From Fusobacteriota bacterium (GTDB lineage: Bacteria; Bacillota; TC1): 64,000 nucleotides of DNA. Shown one piece after another: positions 46,183-54,219 of the stretch. Where the stretch lies: the NCBI GenBank assembly GCA_009773805.1, contig WTXA01000002.1, positions 558,001 through 622,000 on the forward strand, in the 5' to 3' direction. Below the pieces are notes generated by a model that was given only the letters and a program-made list of their open reading frames with translations, was not told where the DNA came from and did no database searches. Each line of letters begins with the position of its first letter. The first letter of the stretch is position 1. Position numbers and translations under genes: made by a program.

Positions 46183-46884
46183 CTAAATACTATACCCACC
46201 ATCAATAACAATATTAGCACCATTAATATAAGAGGAAGAAAGAATAAAACCAATCAACTTAGCAACCTCAATAGGCTCCCCCATCCTCCCCAAAGGAATC
46301 TCACCAAGGAAAGAATCCAACTCCAAATCACCATTCATATCAGTATTGATAAGCCCTGGTGAGACTGTATTAACCCTAACCCCACAAGGACCAAGCTCTC
46401 TGGCTAATGAAGTAGTCATCTGATTAAGAGCACCCTTTGACATAGCATAAATGGTCTCACAACTAGCACCCTTATGACCCCAGACAGAACTAACATTAAC
46501 AACCTGCCCCCTACTACTAATCAAATGAGGAATAACCTTCTTCGTAAGATCGGAGGTACCCAAAATATTAACATTGATAAGACGATTAATATCCTCGGTT
46601 GAGGTTGAGGAAAACAAACCATAAAGACCAATTGCAGCATTATTTATAAGGACATCAATAGAACCGAAGGATTTAATAGCAGTATCAATCAGCTTATCAT
46701 TATCCACATTACTTTCAATAGAGCCCTTCATATATACAAAACTATTAGGATATCTTTTCTTAATATCCTCAGCTATATTATCACTATTTAAATAGTTGAT
46801 TGTCACATTATGACCTGCCTCTAGTAAGTATATAGTAGTAGCATAACCAATACCTCTAGTACCCCCAGTCAATAAAATATTCAA
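46183..46884 (-). CDS. Short-chain dehydrogenase/reductase, FabG/YmfI-like
   Basis: NAD(P)-dependent oxidoreductase of 233 residues. Rossmann motif LLTGGTRGIGYATTIYLLEA, NNAAIG, the active-site Ser in NVSSVWGHKG, and YxxxK in IYAMSKGALNQM are all present; it ends NGANIVIDGGYSI. FabG-like 3-oxoacyl reductase or YmfI-type (EF-P modification) are both possible. Start: AAAGGAG abuts a TTG at 46893; TTG 46884 lies 9 bases away and gives the usual short lead into the Rossmann fold, so it is preferred. Monocistronic. Confidence 0.85.
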   Translation of the reverse strand: MNILLTGGTRGIGYATTIYLLEAGHNVTINYLNSDNIAEDIKKRYPNSFVYMKGSIESNVDNDKLIDTAIKSFGSIDVLINNAAIGLYGLFSSTSTEDINRLINVNILGTSDLTKKVIPHLISSRGQVVNVSSVWGHKGASCETIYAMSKGALNQMTTSLARELGPCGVRVNTVSPGLINTDMNGDLELDSFLGEIPLGRMGEPIEVAKLIGFILSSSYINGANIVIDGGYSI

Positions 46885-46964
46885 AAACCTCAACTCCTTT
46901 GTTATATTATAGTCTATTTTTATTGATTATGGTATGATTTAACTATAGGAAAAGGGAGGTAGAA

Positions 46965-47978
46965 ATGAAAAAGAAAAAAATACTAAGCATATTGATTGGC
47001 TTTATAGTAATAATAGGGGTAATGGTAATAGGACTACTAATCAACACCAAACCTTTAAAAAATAGCGACCAGGGACAAAAAGATAGCGAATTCAAAATAG
47101 GTTACATCATAGATGGCAACAAAGACGACAACCAAGTATACACCTCAGCCTACAATGGAATCCTAAACCTAAAAACCGAAATGAACGCCTACTTTTCTAT
47201 GCGTGAAAATATACAGGTCGATCAACTAGAAACAAATGTTGATAAATATACAAATGATAATTTCGATATAATTATTCTAGGTGGAAATGACTATGATGAA
47301 ACAGCAAAAGCACTAGCCGACAAATACCCTGACACAGACTTTGTTGTACTAAACTCAAAAATTAATAACAACAAAAACCTAAGCTCACTAAATACCGACC
47401 TAAGAACAGCAGGCTTCATAAGAGGTATGCTAGCCGGTTACACAACAAAAAGAAATGTAGTAGCAGCCATAGGCTATACAGATGATCAACCAACAATACA
47501 TGAACTATATGGTTTCGAAATGGGTGTTAAGTACGTAAATGCTGATATCCAAATTTATGGGGAATATGTAACCAAAAGAGAAGCAAACACCAAAGCAGGA
47601 GACCTACTGAAAGAATTTGCAACCTATGGAACCGACGTAGTAATAGCAGCCTCAGGCAAGGATGACAATGAAATATTTGATATAGCTGAAAACAGTAATA
47701 TCTATGCTTTCGGTAATAACCTCAGTCTAATTGAAAACTATCCCAATACTATGATAGCAGTCTGTAGTTTCAACATAACCGGTGGAGTTGAAGACATGAT
47801 AAGAATGACCTTCGACAATGGCTTTATGGGAGAAAGTATAGCCCTAGAGTTCGACTTAGAATACAACGAAGGACTAAAAGCAAGATTACCTATACGAGGA
47901 ATAGATAGGGTGGAACAAACCTTGGAGGCTATAAGAAGCGGTAAACTTGATATCAATAAACTTGTACCAATGGAGTAG
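46965..47978 (+). CDS. BMP-family (BmpA/PnrA-like) protein with N-terminal membrane anchor, orphan
   Basis: 337 residues. A hydrophobic segment (about 6-26: ILSILIGFIVIIGVMVIGLL) lacks a lipobox Cys, so it should act as an uncleaved anchor. The outer domain follows the BMP pattern: FKIGYIIDGNKDDNQVY, NFDIIILGGNDYDETAKALA, TAGFIRGMLAGYTTKRNVVA and YGFEMGVKYVN. It differs from the lipoprotein at 30 kb, and no ABC permease or ATPase is adjacent. It could be a ligand sensor. It is followed after 4 bases by a cysteine-rich protein gene, probably co-transcribed. Coding strand is A/C-rich. Confidence 0.8.
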   Translation: MKKKKILSILIGFIVIIGVMVIGLLINTKPLKNSDQGQKDSEFKIGYIIDGNKDDNQVYTSAYNGILNLKTEMNAYFSMRENIQVDQLETNVDKYTNDNFDIIILGGNDYDETAKALADKYPDTDFVVLNSKINNNKNLSSLNTDLRTAGFIRGMLAGYTTKRNVVAAIGYTDDQPTIHELYGFEMGVKYVNADIQIYGEYVTKREANTKAGDLLKEFATYGTDVVIAASGKDDNEIFDIAENSNIYAFGNNLSLIENYPNTMIAVCSFNITGGVEDMIRMTFDNGFMGESIALEFDLEYNEGLKARLPIRGIDRVEQTLEAIRSGKLDINKLVPME

Positions 47979-47982
47979 TGAT

Positions 47983-48540
47983 ATGGAAATTAAAGAAAAT
48001 CTAAAATCAATAATAGGAAAAGACGGCCACTACCTAGCCGTCTTAAATGAAATAAATAGTTTTTTATATAATGATGAATACGTAAAATACTCTGCCTTCT
48101 ATTTCCATAGAGGGGAGAAAGACTACCTTGTTGCTTCTGTTGGAGAATGGAGTATGGTAGATACTATTAAAGTTGAATTATACAAGAGGGACGAAACTCT
48201 ACTAGGCTATTGGCTTATTGATACACATATACCAGTAGCTGACCTGATTGAAATTGCCTCCTTAATGACCAAGACACTTTTCTTTGATGAATGGGAACAG
48301 AACTACGCTTTTACACAAAACAGAGGCTGTGAGTATTTCCCTTGCCATAAGATAAAAGATGAAAATAGTTTTAATTGCTTGTTTTGTTACTGTCCTCTTT
48401 ATCCTATACCTGAATGTGGTGGCAACTTCACCTTACTAAAAAATGGCATAAAGGATTGTTCCCATTGCCTATTACCTCATAGAAAAGAAAGTTACGACCA
48501 TATAATATCCAAGTTGATATCCTACCAAGGTCTTAAATAA
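47983..48540 (+). CDS. Protein with C-terminal cysteine-rich small domain
   Basis: 185 residues from ATG 47983 (GGAG 7 bases upstream). The N-terminal ~110 residues are unassigned. The C-terminal part matches the 'cysteine-rich small domain' family: CEYFPCHKIKDENSFNCLF, then FCYCPLYPIPECGGNF and KDCSHCLLPH, eight or nine cysteines and two histidines that probably bind metal. In other genomes this domain is found near cobalamin genes; none are here. It lies 4 bases after the orphan BMP-like gene and converges on the next gene with an 8-base overlap. Confidence 0.78.
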   Translation: MEIKENLKSIIGKDGHYLAVLNEINSFLYNDEYVKYSAFYFHRGEKDYLVASVGEWSMVDTIKVELYKRDETLLGYWLIDTHIPVADLIEIASLMTKTLFFDEWEQNYAFTQNRGCEYFPCHKIKDENSFNCLFCYCPLYPIPECGGNFTLLKNGIKDCSHCLLPHRKESYDHIISKLISYQGLK

Positions 48541-49081
48541 TCTTATGGTAAATATCTTGTAGTGTCTGGCTTATATCTGCTTCAGGATTGTCCGAGGTTC
48601 TGTAAGTACTTCTTAGTTCTACATCACTTCCAAAGTTGATCTTGAAGGTTTCTGTGAATATTTTATTCTTGCTGTTATAGTAGATGGCTTTTACCTTATA
48701 TTCCTTTTGTTCAAGCTCTTGGATGAAACTTGACTTAAAGGAGTAGCTAATAGACTGAGAAGGTGCTAGGAAATTTCCTTGAAGTTTTGCAAAGATAGGA
48801 TCTCCTTGATAATCTAATAAATTCGGTTCAAAGGTTATTTCACCTAGGTGTGCACCAGTTCTACCGAAGTTCTTAATAATTAGTGTCTTGTAGTCATAAT
48901 TTGGTAGTGTGTGGTAGTAGATGGCTACATAAGGACGTTCTCTTTCTTCTGCAATTTCACGAGTCAATCTTGCAGCTCTAGCACCAATTCTTGAGCTGAC
49001 TACAAGAGATATTGTAGAAATAGTAATAGCTATAATAGGTGTTAGAATTTGAATAATAGGTATTATATTATCATAATTCAT
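48533..49081 (-). CDS. Membrane-anchored protein of unknown function
   Basis: 182 residues from ATG 49081, which has AAGGA 6 bases upstream (a TTG at 49096 lies ahead of it). One TM helix (about 8-30: IIQILTPIIAITISTISLVV) is followed by a basic helix (SRIGARAARLTREIAEERER) and a beta-rich domain (PYVAIYYHTLPNYDYKTLII, FGRTGAHLGEITFEPNLL). The RPYV start of the domain is common in phage- or defence-associated anchored proteins of unknown role. It overlaps the end of the converging gene by 8 bases. No function can be assigned. Confidence 0.72.
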   Translation of the reverse strand: MNYDNIIPIIQILTPIIAITISTISLVVSSRIGARAARLTREIAEERERPYVAIYYHTLPNYDYKTLIIKNFGRTGAHLGEITFEPNLLDYQGDPIFAKLQGNFLAPSQSISYSFKSSFIQELEQKEYKVKAIYYNSKNKIFTETFKINFGSDVELRSTYRTSDNPEADISQTLQDIYHKII

Positions 49082-49150
49082 GATGATTCCTTTCAAGGTC
49101 TGTTTTAATCACTTTTAGTATATCATTATAGGGCATAGGAGACGATAGTT

Positions 49151-50119
49151 TTGAAAAAAAGTAGAACTAATAAATTAATTATAGATAGGAAAAAGCTTCT
49201 AATAATAGTAGCTATTATTTTGTCTTTAATTATGGCAGGGATAGTTATATTTTTTAAGGTATCCAATAATAAGGATAAGCCACCTATCATAGATGATGAT
49301 GTTGATCAAGAGGTAGAACAGATTATTGGGGTTACAGAGTTGTTGGTAAATAAGGGTAGTCTTGAATTGGAGATTGGGGCTGCTTTTCAATTGGAAGTTG
49401 TTGTAAAGCCTGATGATGCTACTAATAAGGTGGTTTCCTTTATGAGTAGTAATCAGGGGATTGCTACAGTAGATACTAATGGGTTGATTTCTGCTAAAAA
49501 GGCAGGTAGTTGTAAGGTTAGTGTTATGTCTTTTAGTGGTGATGGTGTAGTTGTTGAGGTTGATATTAAGGTTAAAGAAAAGCCGGTGGTTGTTAAACAA
49601 CAAGGCAGTGTAACCTATATTCAGGGTATTTTAGTGGCTAATAAGAGTTACCCTTTGCCTTCAACCTATAATCCTGGTCTTAATGGTGAGGCTATGACTG
49701 CTTTTGAGTCTATGAAGAAGGCTGCAGCTACTGAGGGTATTAATTTGTTTATAGTATCTGGTTTTAGGTCCTATAGCCATCAGGCTACTTTGTATAAGAA
49801 TTATGTTTCTAGATCTGGTCAGGCTGAGGCTGATAGGTTTTCTGCGAGACCTGGTCATTCTGAGCATCAGACTGGTTTGGCTTTGGATCTTAATTCTGCT
49901 AGTTCTTCTTTTGCTGGGACTAAGGAGGCTATTTGGTTGGCTAATAATAGCTTTAGGTTTGGTTTTATTGTTAGGTACCCTCAGGGTAAGGAGGCTATTA
50001 CTGGCTATATGTATGAGCCTTGGCATATGAGGTATTTAGGTGTTGCTAATGCTACTAAGGTTTTTAATAGTGGTATGTGTCTTGAGGAGTATTTGAAAAT
50101 TGATTCTAAATACAAGTAG
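49151..50119 (+). CDS. D-alanyl-D-alanine carboxypeptidase (VanY family) with Big2 domain
   Basis: 322 residues. An N-terminal TM anchor (about 15-36), an acidic linker, a bacterial Ig-like Big2 domain (about 55-140: LELEIGAAFQLEVVVKPDDA, VDTNGLISAKKAGSCKVSV) and a VanY/LAS peptidase domain with GFRSYSHQATLY, the zinc motif SEHQTGLALDL and EPWHMRYLG. It trims the terminal D-Ala of peptidoglycan stems outside the cell. TTG 49151 is the start, 9 bases after AGGAG. It lies beside tRNA-Met; no van cluster is present. Confidence 0.9.
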   Translation: MKKSRTNKLIIDRKKLLIIVAIILSLIMAGIVIFFKVSNNKDKPPIIDDDVDQEVEQIIGVTELLVNKGSLELEIGAAFQLEVVVKPDDATNKVVSFMSSNQGIATVDTNGLISAKKAGSCKVSVMSFSGDGVVVEVDIKVKEKPVVVKQQGSVTYIQGILVANKSYPLPSTYNPGLNGEAMTAFESMKKAAATEGINLFIVSGFRSYSHQATLYKNYVSRSGQAEADRFSARPGHSEHQTGLALDLNSASSSFAGTKEAIWLANNSFRFGFIVRYPQGKEAITGYMYEPWHMRYLGVANATKVFNSGMCLEEYLKIDSKYK

Positions 50120-50134
50120 AAGTTGTTTTGTTTA

Positions 50135-50163
50135 TTGACACAGGTATGTGATTATGGTATTAT
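50135..50163 (+). promoter_or_regulatory. Promoter of the initiator tRNA gene
   Basis: Consensus TTGACA (50135-50140), a 17-base spacer and TATTAT (50158-50163), 11 bases ahead of the tRNA. Confidence 0.8.
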
Positions 50164-50174
50164 AAGTAATGCAT

Positions 50175-50249
<75 letters not shown>

Positions 50250-50256
50250 AATATAT

Positions 50257-50298
50257 TTGAGGCTTAGAGAATTTTCTCTGAGCCTCAACTTTTATTTT
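50257..50298 (+). terminator. Terminator after tRNA-fMet
   Basis: TTGAGGCTTAGAGA and TCTCTGAGCCTCAA form a 14-bp stem with a single wobble, followed by CTTTTATTTT. It confirms a monocistronic tRNA gene. Confidence 0.85.
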
Positions 50299-50370
50299 AG
50301 TAAGAATGACAGATAATAATAATCTGGAAAGAATGATTTTCATTCATTTTATTACAAATTACAACAAATA

Positions 50371-50404
50371 AATGATTGACTGAATCATTAGTATTTGATA
50401 ATAT
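50371..50404 (+). promoter_or_regulatory. Promoter with overlapping palindrome upstream of the antiporter
   Basis: TTGACT (50376-50381), a 17-base spacer and TAATAT (50399-50404) with TGn before it. The -35 box lies inside the palindrome AATGATT-GACTG-AATCATT (50371-50389). AATGATT-like arms recur at 50333-50345 and 50413-50437, suggesting a regulator-binding array. Confidence 0.55.
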
Positions 50405-50445
50405 TAAATTCTAATCATGCTTAAATAATTAATGATTTGAACTTT

Positions 50446-50491
50446 AGAGCCTGGCAAATAGGGATAGGATATCCCAGTACCAGACTCTTTT
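50446..50491 (+). promoter_or_regulatory. Terminator-like hairpin in the antiporter leader (possible attenuator)
   Basis: AGAGCCTGG (50446-50454) pairs with CCAGACTCT (50480-50488), with an inner stem GGGATA / TATCCC and a T run (50486-50491). It lies about 35 bases after the predicted start of transcription and 33 bases before the antiporter ATG. I do not recognise a known riboswitch class in it. Confidence 0.5.
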
Positions 50492-50524
50492 AATATATAA
50501 AAATAAAAAAAGGTGGTATAAAGA

Positions 50525-51667
50525 ATGGAACTTATCCTGCAACTGGCAATTATTATTATTGCCTCAAAACTAGCCGGAGAGATAAGCAGAAAATTAGGTC
50601 AACCTCCCGTTTTAGGTAAACTAATAATTGGCATCATATTAGGATCATCATTTCTTGGAATAGTTGATGGCAATGAACTACTTACAGAATTTAGTCTAAT
50701 CGGAGTTATTCTTTTGATGTTCATGGCTGGATTAGAAACAGATGTTGATGATTTCAAGAAGGCCTTTAAATCCTCAGCTTTTGTTGGTTTTGGTGGTATT
50801 ATAGTACCTCTTGTAACAGGTTATGCTGCAGGTAAGGTTATGAATATGAGTGATATTCACGCAATATTCCTAGGAATGCTACTTTCAGCAACAAGTGTTA
50901 GTATTTCCGTTCAAGTTTTAAAGGAAATGAAACAATTGAACAGTAAAAAAGGTGCTACAATACTTGGGGCTGCAGTTATTGATGATGTTGTTATCATTGT
51001 GGCCTTAGCTTTTCTAATGAGTTTTATAGGAGATAATGTTAATATTACTAGAGTTATTATAGAGAAGTTTGTTTTTTTCTTTATAGCTATTGCTGTAGCC
51101 TGGAAAGTTGTTCCTTGGTTTATTCATAAGTTTACAAAATTGCAGGTAACAGAAACTATCATATCATCAGCGCTTATCATATGTTTTACTTTCGCATATT
51201 TTGCTGAGTTTACTGGAGTTTCAGCAATTATTGGGTCATATATAGCTGGTATTGCAATAAGTTTGACCCACTTTAAGGATAAGGTAATTGAGAAGATTAA
51301 TCCGATTGGTTATTCTATCTTCATACCTGTATTTTTAACTAATATTGGTATTACTGCAGATTTTTCAGGAATTGGTGAGAATATTGTATTAGTTATTGTA
51401 TTTAGTATTATTGCAATTTTAACCAAGATAATTGGAGCTTCAATTGGTGCCTTATTATCTGGTTTCAGATGGATAAGTGCCTTAGGTATTGGGGCAGCTA
51501 TGATTTCTCGTGGTGAGGTTGCTCTTATTATGGCTAAGATTGGTTTGGATTCAAGCATTTTAAGTAAGGATATGTTCGCAGTTTTGATAGTAGTGGTTCT
51601 AATAACCACCATAATTACACCTGTATTGATGAAGTATCTGTTCACCTTAGATAAGAAACATGCCTGA
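50525..51667 (+). CDS. Cation:proton antiporter, CPA2 family (Kef/NapA-like)
   Basis: 380-residue membrane transporter with about 12-13 helices. Family landmarks: KLAGEISRKLGQPPVLGKLI, LLMFMAGLETDVDDFKKAF, AVIDDVVIIVALAF (the tandem Asp of the ion-binding site, near residue 155) and ISRGEVALIMAKIGLDS. It has no C-terminal RCK/TrkA domain. Na+ or K+ against H+ exchange at the cytoplasmic membrane is expected. AAGGTGG precedes ATG 50525. The structured leader suggests regulated expression. A strong terminator follows. Confidence 0.92.
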   Translation: MELILQLAIIIIASKLAGEISRKLGQPPVLGKLIIGIILGSSFLGIVDGNELLTEFSLIGVILLMFMAGLETDVDDFKKAFKSSAFVGFGGIIVPLVTGYAAGKVMNMSDIHAIFLGMLLSATSVSISVQVLKEMKQLNSKKGATILGAAVIDDVVIIVALAFLMSFIGDNVNITRVIIEKFVFFFIAIAVAWKVVPWFIHKFTKLQVTETIISSALIICFTFAYFAEFTGVSAIIGSYIAGIAISLTHFKDKVIEKINPIGYSIFIPVFLTNIGITADFSGIGENIVLVIVFSIIAILTKIIGASIGALLSGFRWISALGIGAAMISRGEVALIMAKIGLDSSILSKDMFAVLIVVVLITTIITPVLMKYLFTLDKKHA

Positions 51668-51694
51668 TAAAAAAATATAAGTTTATAGATATTC

Positions 51695-51727
51695 AAAACC
51701 CTCGAATTAATATTCGAGGGTTTTTTT
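51695..51727 (+). terminator. Rho-independent terminator after the antiporter
   Basis: AAAACCCTCGAAT and ATTCGAGGGTTTT form a perfect 13-bp stem over TAAT, ending in seven T residues. Confidence 0.92.
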
Positions 51728-51876
51728 AGTTGAAGAAAGTGATGTAAAATAAACGTTAAATATAATAAATTCAAGCTAAATAACATCAAATTTATTGTAT
51801 TTAATATATAAAGGTGATATTTTATAGATAACACCAAAATCAATTTAAAATTGAATAAATAGAAAAGGATGAAAGT

Positions 51877-52537
51877 TTGAAAAAAAGAAAATCAGGTATC
51901 AAAACTATTGCATTGAGTATATTTATATTTTTCACAGGGATGACAATTACAATTGGATGCACAAACAGTACTTCTGACAATTCAAAAAAAGAGGAAATAG
52001 TAATCTCGAGACTAGAAGGAGATTATGTTAAATCATATAATAGTACCAAAGAACTATATAAAGAAAGCGACATGGTATTTAAAGGAATAGTTAATAACAC
52101 CAATATAATAGAAAAAAATGGTACAGTAAGAACATTGATTAAATTTCAAGTAAAGGAAAACTATAAAGGAGTTAACAGTATCAGTAATGGGTGGATTAAT
52201 GGATGGTGATGACTTTATCAATTCAAATATGGGAAAGATGTTTATAGAAAAAGGTGAATCAGCGGAAAATCTTAAAAATAAATACTCAGGAATAAATGTC
52301 AGATTTGCTAGTTTTGAAGGAGAAATTATCCCTCGAAAAGGCGAAGAGTATATAGTATTTACTGTTAACTCGGGAATTGATGATGATTTAAACTATATTT
52401 TAGGTGGCGGTTATGAACAAGGATTATTACCAGTCATTAGTAGTAGTAAAGTAAAGGAATATAACCCAGATAAGAGAAAAGAAAAATTAGAATCAAATGT
52501 CATAAGCATTGACCAATTGATTAAAGATAGCAATTAA
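51877..52537 (+). pseudogene. Lipoprotein gene broken by an apparent one-base frameshift
   Basis: Frame 1 starts at TTG 51877 (AAAAGGA upstream), with a lipoprotein signal ending ITIGC, and runs to a stop at 52209 after IKFQVKENYKGVN. The frame one base to the right continues the protein: upstream of its ATG (52187) it reads TVSVMGGLMDGDDF, then IPRKGEEYIVFTVN and on to 52537. Joined, they make one lipoprotein of about 215 residues. The shift is near 52160-52185, not in a long homopolymer. Either one base was inserted, two separate products are made, or the base is a sequencing error. Function unknown. Confidence 0.7.
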
Positions 52538-52567
52538 AAAGACTTGAAGAGAAATCCTCAAGTCTTT
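52538..52567. terminator. Bidirectional terminator
   Basis: AAAGACTTGA and TCAAGTCTTT form a 10-bp stem. T-rich tracts lie on both sides, the better one in the minus (osmC) direction. Confidence 0.75.
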
Positions 52568-52585
52568 CATTTTATTATAGTTTTG

Positions 52586-53020
52586 TTAACCTAATTCAAT
52601 TGAAACAGAGGTAGGATTAGTCAAGTTATCACTAACAGGACATCTTTCCTTTACTATCTCAAGCCATTTTGCCAGAACTTCCTCATTTGCATCAGCATCA
52701 GGAATTATTTTAACACTAATTTCGCTATAACCTGCCCTTTTTTCTGATGAAGTACCAAAAAGTTTACCAGGGTGTAAAGTACCCTCCAACTCAAACTCGA
52801 TACCTCTTAAAACAAAACCTAATTCACTAGCAATCATATGACCAACCACATTCAAACAACCAGCCAAAGCAGCAAGAACATACTCAACAGGATTAGCACC
52901 ATGATCTGTGCCACCTAAAGATTCTGGCTCGTCAATAATAATCTTGAAACTTCTAGTTTCCACAACAGTTTTTGCAGGACTTTCACTAAATGCCCTAGCA
53001 GTAAATTTCAAATCACTCAT
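52586..53020 (-). CDS. OsmC family peroxiredoxin-like protein
   Basis: 144 residues of the OsmC/Ohr superfamily, thiol-dependent peroxidases acting in the cytosol. The two conserved cysteines are in LAALAGCLNVVGHM (near residue 55) and KERCPVSDNL (near 127). The sequence GGTDHGANPVEYVLAALAG is typical of the YhfA/OsmC-like branch rather than classical Ohr. ATG 53020 follows AGGAGGT. Monocistronic, with a predicted promoter about 35-60 bases upstream. Substrate (organic peroxide or other thiol chemistry) not decidable. Confidence 0.9.
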   Translation of the reverse strand: MSDLKFTARAFSESPAKTVVETRSFKIIIDEPESLGGTDHGANPVEYVLAALAGCLNVVGHMIASELGFVLRGIEFELEGTLHPGKLFGTSSEKRAGYSEISVKIIPDADANEEVLAKWLEIVKERCPVSDNLTNPTSVSIELG

Positions 53021-53054
53021 ACAATAACCTCCTAGTTATTAAATATTAATATTT

Positions 53055-53083
53055 TCCTTATCTTTACTTTATCTTCTTGTCAA
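53055..53083 (-). promoter_or_regulatory. Promoter of the osmC gene
   Basis: On the minus strand, consensus TTGACA (53083-53078) and a poorer TAAGGA (53060-53055) are separated by 17 bases. Confidence 0.5.
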
Positions 53084-53233
53084 TTCATATATTTCAGATA
53101 GGATAACCATATAATAATATATAAACTAAGATAAGTCAATAGAAATAAAAGAATATTAATTGATATAATCAAATAATTAGAGTATTCTTTTTTCATAGAT
53201 TGCAAAAAAAACAAGATTATTTAAAATAACTTA

Positions 53234-53264
53234 TTGACACTCCCCTAAGGGGAGATTATAGACT
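53234..53264 (+). promoter_or_regulatory. MerR-type promoter with operator in a 19-bp spacer
   Basis: TTGACA (53234-53239) and TAGACT (53259-53264) are 19 bases apart, and the spacer holds the perfect palindrome CTCCCCT-A-AGGGGAG (53240-53254). Overlong spacers with a central palindrome are the hallmark of MerR-activated promoters, and the sequence resembles BmrR/Mta-type sites. The downstream gene is a MerR regulator, so autoregulation is likely. Confidence 0.85.
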
Positions 53265-53303
53265 AAACCTAGGACAGTCAAAGAAAGGCAGAAAGGAGAG
53301 ATT

Positions 53304-54113
53304 ATGTATAAAATTGGACTATTTTCCAAAATATCAAAAACAACAATTAAAACACTAAGATACTATGATGAAGTTGGACTTCTAAAGCCGGCAATGATTG
53401 ATGAAGACAACGGATACCGTTACTACACCTCTGATCAACTAAGCCAGCTTCATGACATAATAGCCTTACGACAACTAAGCTTCTCTGTTGATGATTGTAT
53501 ACAAATAATTAGGGTCGGAGAAATAGACGAAGTACTAGGAGACAGAAAAAAAGAAATAGAAACCAACCTTAATGAACTCCAAGATCGCCTAAGCAGACTG
53601 AACCACTATATTAGTGAAATCAAGGAGGGAAGAAAAATGACCTATAGCCCAGTAATCAAACAAACACCAGAATGTATAATCTATTCCAAAAGAATGATAG
53701 TACCAAACTACGACAGCTACTTCCAAATCATACCCAAAATAGGAGAAGAAGTAACAGCAACCAATCCTGACCTAAAATGCGCAATACCTGAATATTGCTT
53801 CATAATCTACCATGATGGCGAATACAAAGACCATGACATTGATGTAGAATACTGTGAAGCAGTCGACGAATTTGGACAGGACACTGATAGTATTAAATTC
53901 AAAAAGATTCCTAGCATCACAGTTGTATCTGTTATGCACAAAGGAGTCTACAGTGGACTAAGAGATGCATATGCCTATGCATTTCGCTGGATAGAAGATA
54001 ATAACTACACCATCACAGACAACCCAAGAGAAAGCTATATCGATGGTATCTGGAACAAAGAAAACCAAGAAGAATGGCTAACTGAATTACAAATACCAGT
54101 TACAAAGAAATAG
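53304..54113 (+). CDS. MerR family regulator with GyrI-like effector-binding domain
   Basis: 269 residues. N-terminal MerR winged helix (MYKIGLFSKISKTTIKTLRY, KPAMIDEDNGYRYYTSDQL), a coiled dimerisation helix (about 80-108) and a C-terminal GyrI/BmrR-like ligand domain (about 115-265: YDSYFQIIPKIGEEV, VSVMHKGVYSGLRDAYAYAF, NPRESYIDG). Members sense hydrophobic drugs or cations and activate exporters. No efflux gene follows, so it may act on itself or on distant genes. GAAAGGAG precedes ATG 53304. Confidence 0.93.
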   Translation: MYKIGLFSKISKTTIKTLRYYDEVGLLKPAMIDEDNGYRYYTSDQLSQLHDIIALRQLSFSVDDCIQIIRVGEIDEVLGDRKKEIETNLNELQDRLSRLNHYISEIKEGRKMTYSPVIKQTPECIIYSKRMIVPNYDSYFQIIPKIGEEVTATNPDLKCAIPEYCFIIYHDGEYKDHDIDVEYCEAVDEFGQDTDSIKFKKIPSITVVSVMHKGVYSGLRDAYAYAFRWIEDNNYTITDNPRESYIDGIWNKENQEEWLTELQIPVTKK

Positions 54114-54141
54114 GACTTCAGATAACCATAATCAAAAATAT

Positions 54142-54170
54142 AAAAGGGATATAATAAATATCCCTTTTAT
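54142..54170 (+). terminator. Terminator after the MerR regulator
   Basis: AAAAGGGATAT and ATATCCCTTTT form an 11-bp stem over AATAA. The T tract is provided by the stem end. Confidence 0.75.
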
Positions 54171-54205
54171 ATTGCCTTCTTATATGGACAAGATTAAATA
54201 AAAAA

Positions 54206-54211
54206 TATAAT
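54206..54211 (+). promoter_or_regulatory. -10 box placing transcription start at the ylmH ATG
   Basis: TATAAT ends 8 bases before ATG 54220, so the expected transcript would begin about two bases before the start codon. TGGACA at 54185-54190 could be a poor -35 at 15 bases. There is no ribosome binding site in between. Confidence 0.45.
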
Positions 54212-54219
54212 ATAAAACT

